A stretch of 12,794 nucleotides of DNA from Chloroflexota bacterium (GTDB lineage: Bacteria > Chloroflexota > Limnocylindria > Limnocylindrales > CSP1-4). Location: positions 1-12,794 of the forward strand of contig JACDAV010000120.1 of assembly GCA_013695255.1 (NCBI GenBank). Direction: 5' to 3'. Under the pieces are notes generated by a model. It was not told where the DNA came from. It searched no databases and saw only the letters and a program-made list of their open reading frames with translations. A program made the translations under genes and the position numbers. Shown here piece by piece: positions 1-7,245 of the stretch. Each line of letters starts with the position of its first letter. Positions within the stretch are counted from its first letter, which is position 1.

Positions 1-269
1 AACAGCCCGGCGAGGATGGCCGGCAGACCCGTGGGCTGGACCCGCGACAGCGCGTTGTCCAGGCTGCCGGCGGGCCTCACGGAATAGCCGCATCGCTGGC
101 AGGTCCAGTCCCAGGGCCCTTTGTCCCTGACGAACTCGTGATCCAGGTCAGGGCGGCCCCGGCCGGACGATGCCTCGGTCACGCGCTCGCCGACACGACG
201 CCAGGCGACGGAGTGGCACGTCGGGCAACGGACTTCGTCAGGTGCGGGCCGTCCGCGCTTCCTCGTCAT
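1..269 (-). CDS. Small zinc-ribbon protein, partial (3' end beyond left edge)
   Basis: An open frame runs from an ATG at 269 off the left edge, giving 89 residues with no stop in the window. Two CxxC pairs are visible, CPTC (C15, C18) and CQRC (C57, C60), with W54/W56 before the second pair. This is the pattern of a four-cysteine zinc ribbon, as in small transcription-associated or nucleic-acid-binding proteins. The N-terminus MTRKRGRPAPDE carries an RGRP core resembling an AT-hook. A weak AGGGA lies about 5 nt before the ATG. The gene is divergent from the operon that starts at 545. I do not recognise the family. The zinc and DNA-binding roles are inferred only from the cysteines and the basic N-terminus. 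The frame looks real because it conserves paired cysteines and aromatic residues, whereas the overlapping plus-strand frame has no family features. Confidence 0.6.
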   Translation of the reverse strand, partial: MTRKRGRPAPDEVRCPTCHSVAWRRVGERVTEASSGRGRPDLDHEFVRDKGPWDWTCQRCGYSVRPAGSLDNALSRVQPTGLPAILAGL

Positions 270-544
270 CGCGTCCCTACCCCAGCGCGGCCGAAGGCGG
301 TATCCCACCGCGGCCGGTCCTCGAAACGTTGCTGCAACGGCCCTGTTAGGGAAGCCGCATCCCAACGCTCCCGCTCCTTATACACGGCCGTGGGATCACA
401 AGTCAGGCAGGCAGACGGCCGGGTTCGAGGCGACGACGCATCGCCCGCCCCCGCGGAATCGGAAGCCTGGCGCGAACTGGCAGCGCAGCGGGGATGACAC
501 ACCCCGCCGAATGCAGGACGCAGAGCGTCCGAAAGGAGCTGGCT
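270..544. promoter_or_regulatory. Divergent intergenic region with a palindrome and possible -10 box
   Basis: This 275-bp gap separates the zinc-ribbon gene (-) from the small-peptide operon (+). It should hold promoters for both. A perfect 13-nt palindrome CGTTGC-T-GCAACG lies at 327-339 and could be an operator half-pair. TATACA at 379-384 resembles a plus-strand -10 box, but I find no convincing -35 at the right distance. No conserved coding frame or RNA gene was recognised. Confidence 0.3.
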
Positions 545-661
545 GTGCCGGAGATTCCCGTTCGTCGCCGCGAAGGCGGCGGCATGCCCTGGTGGATCTG
601 GGTTGTCGTTCTGCTCGTGATCGTCGTCGTTGGCTGGCTTCTGCTCAACGCGCTGACGTAA
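545..661 (+). CDS. 38-residue single-span membrane peptide
   Basis: The frame starts at GTG 545 and ends at TAA 659-661. A strong ribosome-binding site, AAAGGAG (532-538), sits 6 nt before the GTG and decides the start. The N-terminal 13 residues are charged and glycine-rich (VPEIPVRRREGGG). They are followed by MPWWIWVVVLLVIVVVGWLL, one hydrophobic helix of about 20 residues with tryptophans at both ends, and then a short NALT tail. The positive N-terminal segment before the helix predicts N-in, C-out topology. The gene lies 37 nt upstream of the PRC-barrel/DUF2382 gene and is probably co-transcribed with it and the four-helix protein after that. I do not recognise a named family. A stress- or envelope-associated small membrane protein is inferred from context only. 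Confidence 0.7.
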   Translation: MPEIPVRRREGGGMPWWIWVVVLLVIVVVGWLLLNALT

Positions 662-698
662 CGGGCCAGGATCGTCACGAGTGATGGAAGGAGACACA

Positions 699-1388
699 AT
701 GAACCGCACGAAAATCAGCGAAGGCGACGAGTGGGAGCTCGAGAACCCCGATCAGGACATCCGCGGCTGGACAGCGGTCGACGACTCGGGCCAGGAGCTC
801 GGCCGGATCACCGACCTTCTCGTGGACGAGGACAGGCAGGTGATCGACGGCATCGTCCTCGACTCCGGCCAGGAGTACCACGACACCAACTGGCGAGCCG
901 GCGATGGAAAGGTCGTCGTCTCCTCCGCGAGCACGACGGACTACGGCAGCGCCGCCACGGCGAGCGGCGATGAAGCGGCCAGCGAGCGCGACACGATGCG
1001 GGTTCGCCGCCACGCCGAGGAGCTCCGAGCCGAGAAGGAGCGCGTGCAGGCCGGCGAGGTCGAGGTCCGCAAGGACGTCGTCGAAGAAGAGCGAACGATC
1101 GACGTGCCGGTAACGCGTGAAGAGGTCGAGGTCCGGCGCTATGCCGTGGACCGGCCGGCGAGCGAGGCGGAGATTGTCGACACGGGCGACACGATCCGCG
1201 TGCCGGTCATGGGCGAGCGAGTCGACGTCCAGAAGGACGTGCGGGTTGCCGAGGAGCTCGAGATCAGCAAGCGGCCGGTCACCGAGACGAAGCGCGTCTC
1301 CGACACCGTCCGTGAAGAGCGGATCGACATCACCCAGGAAGGCGACGTCGACGTCGCCGACGACACCGACGTCACGACCAGGCGGTAG
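699..1388 (+). CDS. PRC-barrel and DUF2382 (YsnF/AvaK-type) stress protein
   Basis: This is a 229-residue, highly charged, soluble protein. Residues about 18-78 form a PRC-barrel: DIRGWTAVDDSGQELGRITDLLVDEDRQVIDGIVLDSG has the usual 'G..V...dG..lG.V.dl.vd' pattern. A linker rich in S, A and D follows. Residues about 101-212 match the DUF2382 (YsnF/AvaK) domain, starting RVRRHAEELRAEKERVQAGE, with repeated VEVRKDVVEEERTIDVPVTREEVEVRR-type strands. Proteins with this architecture are common in stress-inducible loci of GC-rich bacteria, but their biochemical role is unsettled. The start at ATG 699 is preferred over GTG 681 or ATG 684 because GGAAGGAGA sits just before it. The stop at 1386-1388 is followed 3 nt later by the next gene, so the two are probably translated from one mRNA. 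The C-terminus is acidic (DVDVADDTDVTT). Confidence 0.88.
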   Translation: MNRTKISEGDEWELENPDQDIRGWTAVDDSGQELGRITDLLVDEDRQVIDGIVLDSGQEYHDTNWRAGDGKVVVSSASTTDYGSAATASGDEAASERDTMRVRRHAEELRAEKERVQAGEVEVRKDVVEEERTIDVPVTREEVEVRRYAVDRPASEAEIVDTGDTIRVPVMGERVDVQKDVRVAEELEISKRPVTETKRVSDTVREERIDITQEGDVDVADDTDVTTRR

Positions 1389-1391
1389 GCC

Positions 1392-2033
1392 ATGCCGGAT
1401 CACCCTCGCGCTGACGAGATCCCGGTCCGTCCGACCGCCACGCGCGTCGTGGGCGATGGGCCGGATGTCGTCCAGCGGGCGTCCTTCGTCGCGCCTCGCG
1501 ATGCGGTCCGCTGGGGACCGATCGTCGCCGGGCTCCTGACGGCGCTGGGCGCGTTCGTCCTCCTCAGCACGCTGCTGCTCGCCATCGGCGCGAACACCGT
1601 GCGGGTCGGGAACGCGCAGGCCGACGAAGCGGCCACCGGGGCGGGGATCGCGACCGCGATCGTCGCCCTGCTCAGCTTCCTGCTCGGCGGCTTCGTCGCG
1701 GGTCGAACGGCTGCCGTCGGCGGTCGCGCCACCGGGCTCCTGAACGGGTTTCTGGTCTGGGCGCTGGGCCTCCTCGTCATCCTCATGTTGTCGGCGTTTG
1801 GCGTCGGTCAGCTGTTCGGCGCCGCCGGCGACCTGTTCGGTCAGTACCGCGCCGCTGGCGCACCCCAGCCCGAGGGCGTCGACCCAGCGGCGGTGGCCCA
1901 GGGACTCCGGGATGCAGCGATCCCCGCGTTCCTCTCGCAGCTTCTGCCCGCGGCGGCGGCGGCGATCGGTGGCGTGCTCGGCGCCCGCGATCCGGAAGAC
2001 ATCGAGCTCGATGCCGTTCGGCGCGATCACTGA
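1392..2033 (+). CDS. Four-helix membrane protein ('PhnA-like'/TIGR04086-like)
   Basis: This 213-residue protein has a charged cytoplasmic N-terminus of about 40 residues and four likely transmembrane helices at about 43-66, 84-104, 113-137 and 178-197. The opening of helix 1 (RWGPIVAGLLTALGAFVLLSTLLLAIG), the GGFVAGRTA turn and the GRATGLLNGFLVWALGLL segment resemble a family of small bacterial membrane proteins often labelled 'PhnA-like' or TIGR04086. These share a 'WG.i.AG' start and a 'G.l.G...W' third helix. Their function is unknown. The ATG at 1392 lies 3 nt after the stop of the DUF2382 gene, so the two genes are probably an operon. The segment 150-175 between helices 3 and 4 is polar and Pro/Gly-rich. 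The family assignment is by pattern memory and is moderate. The membrane topology is read directly from the sequence. Confidence 0.75.
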   Translation: MPDHPRADEIPVRPTATRVVGDGPDVVQRASFVAPRDAVRWGPIVAGLLTALGAFVLLSTLLLAIGANTVRVGNAQADEAATGAGIATAIVALLSFLLGGFVAGRTAAVGGRATGLLNGFLVWALGLLVILMLSAFGVGQLFGAAGDLFGQYRAAGAPQPEGVDPAAVAQGLRDAAIPAFLSQLLPAAAAAIGGVLGARDPEDIELDAVRRDH

Positions 2034-2171
2034 TTCGAAGGCACGGGCGGTGGATCCACGGGGAAACCCGCTCGGTGGCCAGAAGCAGCAGGATCTCCCC
2101 GGCCCGGTCCGTCCGCTCGCCGCCAGCCTCCGACGCAATCTACCGCGCCAGCCGCCCGTCGCTGTCGCCGG
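2034..2171. other. Convergent intergenic gap
   Basis: This gap separates the plus-strand membrane-protein operon from the minus-strand DM13 gene. It holds a perfect palindrome GTGGATCCAC (2050-2059) and a small CGGG-GAAA-CCCG hairpin (2059-2070). Neither is followed by a T-tract on either strand, so no convincing bidirectional terminator is seen. No gene is apparent. Confidence 0.3.
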
Positions 2172-2837
2172 TCAGGCCGCCAGCGGCGCGGCGGCGAACT
2201 GGACGCTGAAGGCCCTGCACCAGATCACCGCGCTCTTGAAGCGGGAGATGTCGGTGCCGGCCGGGACCTCGTAGTTGAAGGAGCCGTCGCTGGCCTTCAG
2301 CTTGCCCAGCTCGATGGCGTCGTCGGCATAGCCATCGGGGCTGGGTGAGAGGTAGACGAACAGGTCGGGCCCGTTCCTGACCGAAATCCGCTCGAATCGC
2401 AGGACGTAGGTGTCGGCCGCGGTTTCGATGAGCAGGACCTCGCCGCTCGCGAAGTGGAACTCATCCGCGCCAGACAGGCTGCCCGACAGCACGGTCTTGC
2501 CTCCGCCTCCGGACCCACCGTCGCTTCCGCCAGACGCCGGGGCCACCGAAGGTGCTTCCGTTCCCGGCGCCCCGACGGCAACCGGTGCGCCCTCGTCGAG
2601 CTCGGTCCGGATGAAGATCGGCGAGCCCAGGATCCAGCCCAGCGGCAGCCCAACGATCAGGACCACCACCAGAATCGCCGCCGAGACCCGCCGGTGACGG
2701 CGAGCGACGAAGTCCCAGCGCCGGCGTCGGGCCAGCACCGCGAGGCCAAAGAGAACGACGAGCCCACCGATCAGGATCGGCAGGCGAAGCGGGTAGAGCG
2801 ATGCGAGCAGGCGCTCGATCTGGCCGAGAATCGCCAT
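2172..2837 (-). CDS. Two-helix membrane protein with C-terminal DM13 domain
   Basis: The protein has 221 residues. Two hydrophobic helices (about 19-36 and 52-70) are joined by an arginine-rich loop (RRRRWDFVARRHRR), which places the loop inside and the C-terminus outside the membrane. A Gly/Ser/Pro linker (about 80-113, with SGGSDGGSGGGG) leads to a DM13 domain at about 115-219. The DM13 hallmarks are visible: SG-rich strands, VLRFERISVRNGPDLFVYLS, the ELGKLKASDGSFNYEVP segment, and the conserved VIWCRAFSVQFAAAPL with its single cysteine C207. DM13 domains have been proposed to act in redox or electron-transfer roles, but bacterial function is not well established. The ATG at 2837 has only a weak, distant GAGG upstream. 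The gene lies 151 bp after the decarboxylase on the same strand. The redox role is inference. Confidence 0.85.
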   Translation of the reverse strand: MAILGQIERLLASLYPLRLPILIGGLVVLFGLAVLARRRRWDFVARRHRRVSAAILVVVLIVGLPLGWILGSPIFIRTELDEGAPVAVGAPGTEAPSVAPASGGSDGGSGGGGKTVLSGSLSGADEFHFASGEVLLIETAADTYVLRFERISVRNGPDLFVYLSPSPDGYADDAIELGKLKASDGSFNYEVPAGTDISRFKSAVIWCRAFSVQFAAAPLAA

Positions 2838-2988
2838 GAGCCTGATGCCCTCGTGAACGGCCGCCTTGGAACGATCGGAAGGCAGAGCCTAGGCTGGGAA
2901 TGTGACGGTTTCGCGTCAGCTCGGATCGGCAAAGCCGGCCGCGGAGCACCCCGGACCGCTTTCGGCGTGCGGACACCGCGCGCGGCCG

Positions 2989-4438
2989 TCAGGACGGGCC
3001 GGCGGCTTCGGGCGAGATCGATGCACCGAGCTCGCGGATGGCGTCGACCAGCAGGTCCACATCGGACTCCGTCGTCCGCCAGTTGGCGATGGCGGGCCGG
3101 AAAGCGACGCGGCCGTCGAAGCGGGTCGTGCCGACGTAGACGCGGCCGTCCTCGAGGACCAGCTGACCGAGCCGCTCGTTCAGGACGTTCAGCTCGGCAC
3201 CGTCGGCCATGCCGGGCGGTCGGAAGCGGAAGCAGACGACGTTGATGCCGGGGCCCGCGAGCAGCTCGAGGTCGGGCGCTGCCTGGACCCGGCGGGCCAC
3301 TCGCTCGGCCAGCTCCAGATGGCGCTCGATGAGCGCTTGGTAGCCGGCGCGCCCGTACGCGGCCAGCGTCGCCCAGACCGGCAGCGCGCGGGCCCGGCGG
3401 GAGGCCTCCGGGCCGAGGAAGCCGAAGTTCGGATGTGGGTCGTCAGGATCGGGCAGGTAGGCGGCGTTCATGGTGAACACGCGTGGCAGCAGGCTCGCGT
3501 CACGGACGAAGGCAAAGCCGCAGTCGTACGGCACGTTGAGCCACTTGTGGCCGTCCGCGATCGCCGAGTGGGCCCGCTCCACGCCGGCCGCCAGTCCGGC
3601 CGACAGCGGCGACAGCCGGGCGAAGAGCCCGAAGGCGCCGTCGACGTGCAGCCAGGCGTTGTGCTCCTCGGCCAGCTCGGCGAGGGCGTCGATCGGGTCG
3701 AACGCGCCGGCGTTCACCTCGCCGGCCGTCGCGACGATGATCGCCGGTTCGCCGTTCAGGCGCCGCAGCGCCTCCTCCAGCGCCGGGAGGTCGAGGGTTC
3801 CCCGTCCGTCGGCCACGAACCGCCGGACGCTTGCCCGGCCCAGCCCCAGCATGGCCAGCGCCTTCTCGGCGCTGGCGTGGATGTGGCCGCCGGCGAGGAC
3901 GGGAACGGCCGGCAGGCCGCCGAAGCCATCGGCCGCAATGTCGACACCGTGCCGGTCGCCCCACCATTGCCGGGCGCAGGCCAGAGCCGTGAAGTTGGCC
4001 ATTGTGGCCCCGGTCGTCAGGACACCTCCCCACGAAGCGGGCAGCCCGAACAGCTCCTTGAGCCAGGCGATCGTGAGGCGCTCGAGGCGGGCGCCGAGCG
4101 GCGAGGCGACCCAGCTGAAGGAGTTCTGGTCGAGGAGACTCGTCAGCCAGTCCGCGCCGAGGGCGGCCGGGGTTCCGCCTCCGGTGACGAAGTGGAACAT
4201 GCGCGGCCCGGACGAGCGGATGGCGCCGTCGAAGCCGCGTGCCTCCAGCTCGGACAGGGCGCGCAGGGCACCGATCCCGTCCTCCGGGAGCGGGGCATCG
4301 AAGGCCGCGGCTGCGGCGTCCGCGCCGGGGAATCGGACGGCATCCTCGCCGAGGGCTGTCGAGATACCGGCGCGCCGCGGCGCCGACCGCCTCGAGGACC
4401 GCAGCCGTGTCGTCGGGGAAGGCAGTCGAGGGCGGCAT
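2989..4438 (-). CDS. PLP-dependent amino-acid (aromatic-type) decarboxylase, frameshifted near N-terminus
   Basis: This is a group II pyridoxal-phosphate decarboxylase, the family that includes aromatic-L-amino-acid and glutamate decarboxylases. The main frame (ATG 4200 to stop 2989) gives 403 residues with FVTGGGTPAALGADWL, TTGATMANFTAL, the WLHVDGAF motif (Asp to PLP nitrogen) and ADGHKWLNVPYDCG, whose lysine (K219 of this segment) should bind PLP. Conserved family sequence continues upstream of 4200 in the same frame (ALSELEARGFDGAIRSSGPR, DAAAAAFDAPLPEDGIG) without a start. The true N-terminus (MPPSTAFPDD...AARRYLDS) is in another frame from ATG 4438. Removing one base from the GGG run at 4353-4355 (plus strand) joins them as YLDS-LGEDAVRFPG and restores a 482-residue protein of normal family length. 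A TAAGAT box 6 nt before ATG 4438 supports that start on a leaderless mRNA. The substrate cannot be told from the sequence. The break may be a sequencing error or a fresh mutation. Confidence 0.85.
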
Positions 4439-4444
4439 CAGCCG

Positions 4445-4450
4445 ATCTTA
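4445..4450 (-). promoter_or_regulatory. -10 box (TAAGAT) for the decarboxylase gene; leaderless start
   Basis: On the minus strand TAAGAT is followed by exactly 6 nt and then ATG (4438). This is the spacing expected when transcription starts at the first base of the start codon. No Shine-Dalgarno sequence lies between. No clear -35 is seen 16-19 nt upstream. Confidence 0.5.
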
Positions 4451-4559
4451 GCCCGCCCGACACGGCTCGCCCTCGGGCGGCTGTCGTCGCCAGCCGCCCA
4501 GCCTCCATGATCGCCTCGCTTCACGGGGTCAGACGCGGTCCGTCCGCCGGTCAGGCGAG

Positions 4560-4582
4560 GGCTGGCCGACCGGCGGTCAGCC
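4560..4582 (-). terminator. Hairpin downstream of the MFS transporter
   Basis: A 9-bp stem (GGCTGGCCG with CGGTCAGCC, one G-T wobble) closes a 5-nt ACCGG loop, about 23 nt past the transporter stop at 4606. No T-tract follows on the minus strand. It could act as a GC-rich intrinsic terminator of the weak type common in high-GC genomes, or only as a 3'-end stabiliser. Confidence 0.4.
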
Positions 4583-4605
4583 GGCCGGACAACGCGCAGG
4601 TGGGC

Positions 4606-6060
<1,455 letters not shown>

Positions 6061-6185
6061 GGTCGTGCTCCTCAGGGTGCGAGGGCTCGCGGCCCGCACG
6101 GGCCAGGGTCGATCACGCTTCAACGCCACGTCGTCGTGTCGGTCGCTCGGCCACCTCCCTGCTGCCTGGGATGGACCACTCCTCG

Positions 6186-6207
6186 GGCAGTGCCCTCCGG
6201 CACCGCC
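6186..6207 (-). promoter_or_regulatory. Stem-loop in the 5' leader of the MFS transporter mRNA
   Basis: On the minus strand GGCGGTGCC pairs with GGCACTGCC (9 bp, one wobble) around a GGAG tetraloop. It lies a few nucleotides after the predicted transcription start. A further compact hairpin GGCCC-GTGC-GGGCC follows nearer the start codon. The leader of about 150 nt is long for this genome. I match it to no known riboswitch class. Confidence 0.35.
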
Positions 6208-6218
6208 GGGGCTGCGTC

Positions 6219-6248
6219 ACGGTAGTCACAACGCCCCGGTCTCGTCAA
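6219..6248 (-). promoter_or_regulatory. Candidate sigma-70 promoter of the MFS transporter
   Basis: On the minus strand TTGACG (-35, positions 6248-6243) is separated by 18 bp from TACCGT (-10, positions 6224-6219). The -35 is 5/6 to consensus and the -10 is of TANNNT type. Transcription would start near 6212, giving a leader of about 150 nt before TTG 6060. It is back-to-back with the arsenic promoter, with only about 55 bp between the two -35 boxes. Confidence 0.5.
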
Positions 6249-6302
6249 TCGTCGAAGGTGGCACGAGTCGGGAGCCGCGCGTCGGATGCCACGCCTGACC
6301 GC

Positions 6303-6333
6303 TTGACCTTCAAGCCACTCGAAGGTCTATCGT
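6303..6333 (+). promoter_or_regulatory. MerR-type promoter/operator of the arsenic operon
   Basis: TTGACC (-35, 6303-6308) and TATCGT (-10, 6328-6333) are separated by 19 bp, the overlong spacer typical of promoters that MerR regulators activate by DNA distortion. The spacer holds an inverted repeat, ACCTTC (6306-6311) and GAAGGT (6321-6326), with inner matches AG/CT. It is centred at 6316, exactly where MerR dimers such as ZntR, CueR or SoxR bind. The first gene downstream encodes a MerR protein, so autoregulation is expected. This is among the clearest regulatory sites in the window. Confidence 0.85.
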
Positions 6334-6340
6334 GCGAGAC

Positions 6341-6412
6341 ATGCGCGTCATCGTCCGTTCCGAGGTCCCCGGCGGTCCCCCGGCGCTCGTGCCCCGGGAC
6401 CAGCGACCGTGA
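6341..6412 (+). CDS. Possible 23-residue leader peptide upstream of merR-arsC
   Basis: ATG 6341 lies 7 nt after the -10 box TATCGT, so the mRNA would start at or next to the ATG (leaderless). The frame runs 23 codons (MRVIVRSEVPGGPPALVPRDQ...) and ends in TGA at 6410-6412, which overlaps the GTG start of the MerR gene as GTGA. It is proline-rich in its second half (PGGPPALVP). Translation of this frame could deliver ribosomes to the weakly initiated merR start. No homologue is recognised, and it may simply be the 5' leader. Confidence 0.4.
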   Translation: MRVIVRSEVPGGPPALVPRDQRP

Positions 6413-7245
6413 GGGTCTCCGAGCTCGCCGGTCGAGCGGGCGTCGCCCCGTCCGCCGTTCGCTGGTACGAGGGCGTCGGCGTGCTGCCGCACCCGTCGCG
6501 GCTTCGGAACGGCTACCGCGAGTACGACGAGACGGATCTGGCCCGTCTGCGCCTCGTGGTGTCGCTGCGCCGCCTGGGGCTGAGCCCGGAGGACGCGGGC
6601 CGGCTCGCACGCCTGTGCCTGGAGCGCGGCGCGGTGGACCTCGATCTGACGCCGCTCCTGGTCGAGCAGCGTGCGGTGATCGCCCGCCAGCGTGCTGACC
6701 TCGACCGGCTCGAAGGCGAGCTGCTCGATCTCGAGCTGACCATCGCGGCCGCGGGTCGCGTCACGAGAAAGGAGCACTCCATGTCCGACGAGCCCATCCG
6801 CGTGCTGTTCGTGTGCACCCACAACTCGGCGCGCAGCCAGATCGCGGAAGCCCTCCTCGGCCGCTACGGCGGCAACGACTTCGAGGCCCACTCGGCGGGC
6901 ACCGAGACCCGTGAGGTCAACCCTTATGCCGTCCGGGTGCTGGCGGACCTCGGGATGGACTGGTCCGACGGGCGAAGCAAGCTGATCACGCAGTTTCTCG
7001 ACCAGCACTTCGACTATGTCATCACCGTCTGCGACCGCGCGCGTGAGACCTGCCCGGTCTTCCCCGGCTCGGAGAACACCCTGCACTGGGGTCTGGACGA
7101 TCCGTCCGAGGTGGAGGGCAGCGACGACGAGAAGCTGGCTGCCTTCCAGCGAACCCAGATGGAGGTGTCGGCGCGACTTCGGCCATTCATCGAGGTCGCA
7201 CTCCGCGCCGCGGGCCGGGCCCGGCGAGCCGCCGTGGCCGATTGA
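6409..7245 (+). CDS. MerR-family regulator fused in frame to thioredoxin-type arsenate reductase
   Basis: One uninterrupted frame of 278 residues encodes two proteins usually made separately. Residues 1-70 are a MerR winged helix-turn-helix (VSELAGRAGVAPSAVRWYEGVGVLP, then NGYREYDETDLARL), followed by a dimerisation helix at about 80-118. There is a single cysteine (C70), so any metal site would differ from the paired-cysteine MerR sensors. After a short RVTRKEHS linker, residues 125-278 are a complete low-molecular-weight-phosphatase-type ArsC. GTG 6409 is chosen because the HTH starts at once; a GGGA lies 8 nt upstream. A strong internal ribosome-binding site precedes Met125, so both a fusion and free ArsC may be made. 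The operator upstream indicates self-regulation. ArsR-type repressors are the usual ars regulators, so MerR control is unusual. A recent loss of the merR stop codon is an alternative explanation. Confidence 0.85.
   Translation: MRVSELAGRAGVAPSAVRWYEGVGVLPHPSRLRNGYREYDETDLARLRLVVSLRRLGLSPEDAGRLARLCLERGAVDLDLTPLLVEQRAVIARQRADLDRLEGELLDLELTIAAAGRVTRKEHSMSDEPIRVLFVCTHNSARSQIAEALLGRYGGNDFEAHSAGTETREVNPYAVRVLADLGMDWSDGRSKLITQFLDQHFDYVITVCDRARETCPVFPGSENTLHWGLDDPSEVEGSDDEKLAAFQRTQMEVSARLRPFIEVALRAAGRARRAAVAD
6781..7245 (+). CDS. arsC: Arsenate reductase ArsC (thioredoxin-coupled), internal start within the fusion
   Basis: From ATG 6781 the frame gives 154 residues. AGAAAGGAG ends about 6 nt upstream, one of the best ribosome-binding sites in the window, which argues that ArsC is initiated independently. 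The P-loop VCTHNSARS (C12, R18 in this numbering) is the CX5R phosphatase-like anion site that attacks arsenate. The redox pair in TVCDRARETCP (C84, C91) matches the Cys82/Cys89 relay of Staphylococcus pI258 ArsC, which is recycled by thioredoxin. The HSAGTE and WGLDDPSEVEGSD segments, the latter carrying the family Asp, also fit. The product would reduce As(V) to As(III) in the cytoplasm. Its last codons overlap the start of the aquaporin gene. Confidence 0.85.
   Translation: MSDEPIRVLFVCTHNSARSQIAEALLGRYGGNDFEAHSAGTETREVNPYAVRVLADLGMDWSDGRSKLITQFLDQHFDYVITVCDRARETCPVFPGSENTLHWGLDDPSEVEGSDDEKLAAFQRTQMEVSARLRPFIEVALRAAGRARRAAVAD

Noticed and set aside
300..440. tRNA-like stretch with GGTTCGAG-type sequence in the left intergenic gap
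   Set aside because: No acceptor stem, anticodon arm or CCA-proximal pairing could be built around it.
1056..1135. Direct repeat of GAGGTCGAGGTCCG (1056-1069 and 1122-1135)
   Set aside because: It encodes the recurring EVEVR strand of the DUF2382 domain; the protein repeat explains it.
675..2138. A 487-residue minus-strand open frame
   Set aside because: It is antisense to the PRC/DUF2382 and four-helix genes, both of which have clear domains and ribosome-binding sites.
6061..6129. GTG 6129 as start of the MFS transporter
   Set aside because: It has no Shine-Dalgarno and adds a basic, family-unlike 23-residue tail. TTG 6060 has GAGGAG at 7 nt.
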